This document shows, one piece after another, positions 63,619 to 64,000 of a stretch of 64,000 bases of DNA (its first letter is position 1; each line of letters opens with the position of its first letter). This DNA comes from Perognathus longimembris pacificus (Eukaryota > Chordata > Mammalia > Rodentia > Heteromyidae): positions 18,810,673 to 18,874,672 of the forward strand of contig NC_063177.1 of assembly GCF_023159225.1 (NCBI RefSeq). The letters are read 5' to 3'. The notes below the pieces were generated by a model. It saw only the letters and a program-made list of their open reading frames with translations. It was not told where the DNA came from and did no database searches. The position numbers and the translations under genes were made by a program.

Positions 63619-64000
63619 GGTTTTTTCCCCTCTTTTTTCAGCTTTTTTAATTTATTTGTTCATTTCTTGCATTTGAAGTACTCTTCAGTGATACCCTTGG
63701 CCTGAGACACTTGGCCATAGTCCTTAACCACTACATGACTGCAACCAACCACATTACTGGGTTTTCCCTCTTGATCAATTTTGCAGAGGCCTTCCCACTC
63801 GCCTAGTTTTTTTTGTTGTTGTTGTTGTCATCAACCTTAATAAGGTTGATTTGGTACTCAGCACAAAGAGCCTCCACCAACTTGACATGCATGGGCTCAT
63901 TGCAGCTGGGGGCAAGCACACACAAATGTGCTTGGTGCTTGTCTAAGGAGCTTTGGTAGCTTCACAGATTCCATGTGTTAGGCTGTCTGAGAGCAGTCTT
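63619..64000 (-). pseudogene. RPS12: RPS12 processed pseudogene (3' part)
   Basis: Read on the minus strand, the sequence follows ribosomal protein S12, a small-subunit protein of about 132 residues, from around codon 32 to its stop (63662-63660). Readable pieces include [33 protein letters not shown] and EEYFKCKK. Introns are absent, and an AATAAA followed by an A-rich tail (63619-63649) marks retroposition. A CAA expansion with extra A bases shifts the frame into a TAG near 63809, and there are more small insertions and deletions further 5'. It is therefore non-functional. The 5' part continues beyond base 64000. Confidence 0.93.

Noticed and set aside
50686..64000. Search for the TAOK1 promoter or CpG island
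   Set aside because: No CpG-dense block was seen in this part; the promoter is probably outside the window.

Overview
This is a mammalian genomic window dominated by one host gene read on the minus strand. Sixteen exons bounded by canonical AG/GT splice sites encode residues 1 to 716 of the Ste20-family kinase TAOK1 (TAO1, about 1001 residues in mammals). The exon carrying the start codon lies at 50461-50685 and the last visible exon at 266-505. The remaining coding exons (about 285 residues, the second coiled-coil region and C-terminal tail) lie to the left of base 1. The transcription start and any exon upstream of the start-codon exon were not found and are probably to the right of base 64000. 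The 16 coding segments total 2148 bp and keep one open frame with no disruption.

Layout from the 5' end of the gene (right) to the 3' end (left): 50686-64000 is 5' intronic sequence packed with retroposons and holding a partial RPS12 processed pseudogene at its right edge. From 50592 down to 18126, ten coding exons encode the kinase domain and the helix after it. The exon at 13766-13969 encodes a Ser-rich linker. Exons from 10138 down to 266 encode a charged linker and a long Lys/Glu/Arg/Gln-rich coiled coil. The introns are filled mostly with SINEs.

Two SINE types dominate. 'Type A' is a roughly 200 bp dimer of two tRNA-like (ID-like) halves. Its left half has a good pol III A box (TGGCCTAGTGG) and B box (GGTTCGATTCC). 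'Type B' has a left half like 7SL RNA/B1 (TGTAATCCTAGCTACTCAGG) joined to the same ID-like right half (GTGGCTCAAGTGG...GAGTTCAAGCC). Both end in A-rich tails and many copies are flanked by target-site duplications (TSDs). There are also B1 monomers, single ID units, old L1 fragments, a repeatedly seen L1-like 3' terminal segment, and microsatellites.

The abundance of ID-like dimers and B1-ID composites points to a non-murid rodent. My best guess is the kangaroo-rat/pocket-mouse lineage (Castorimorpha), with squirrel-related rodents as the alternative. This is pattern recognition, not a database result. Four type A copies are almost identical, so that subfamily was probably active recently.

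I found no CRISPR array, operon, complete second gene or previously undescribed coding system. The points most worth a second look are the young SINE subfamily, the modular right half shared by two SINE types, nested insertions giving a relative chronology, overlapping short uORFs ahead of the TAOK1 start, a 59 bp perfect alternating purine-pyrimidine tract, and an unidentified coding-like relic near 29.9-30.3 kb. Exon ends were set by hand from splice consensus and reading-frame continuity; repeat ends are approximate.
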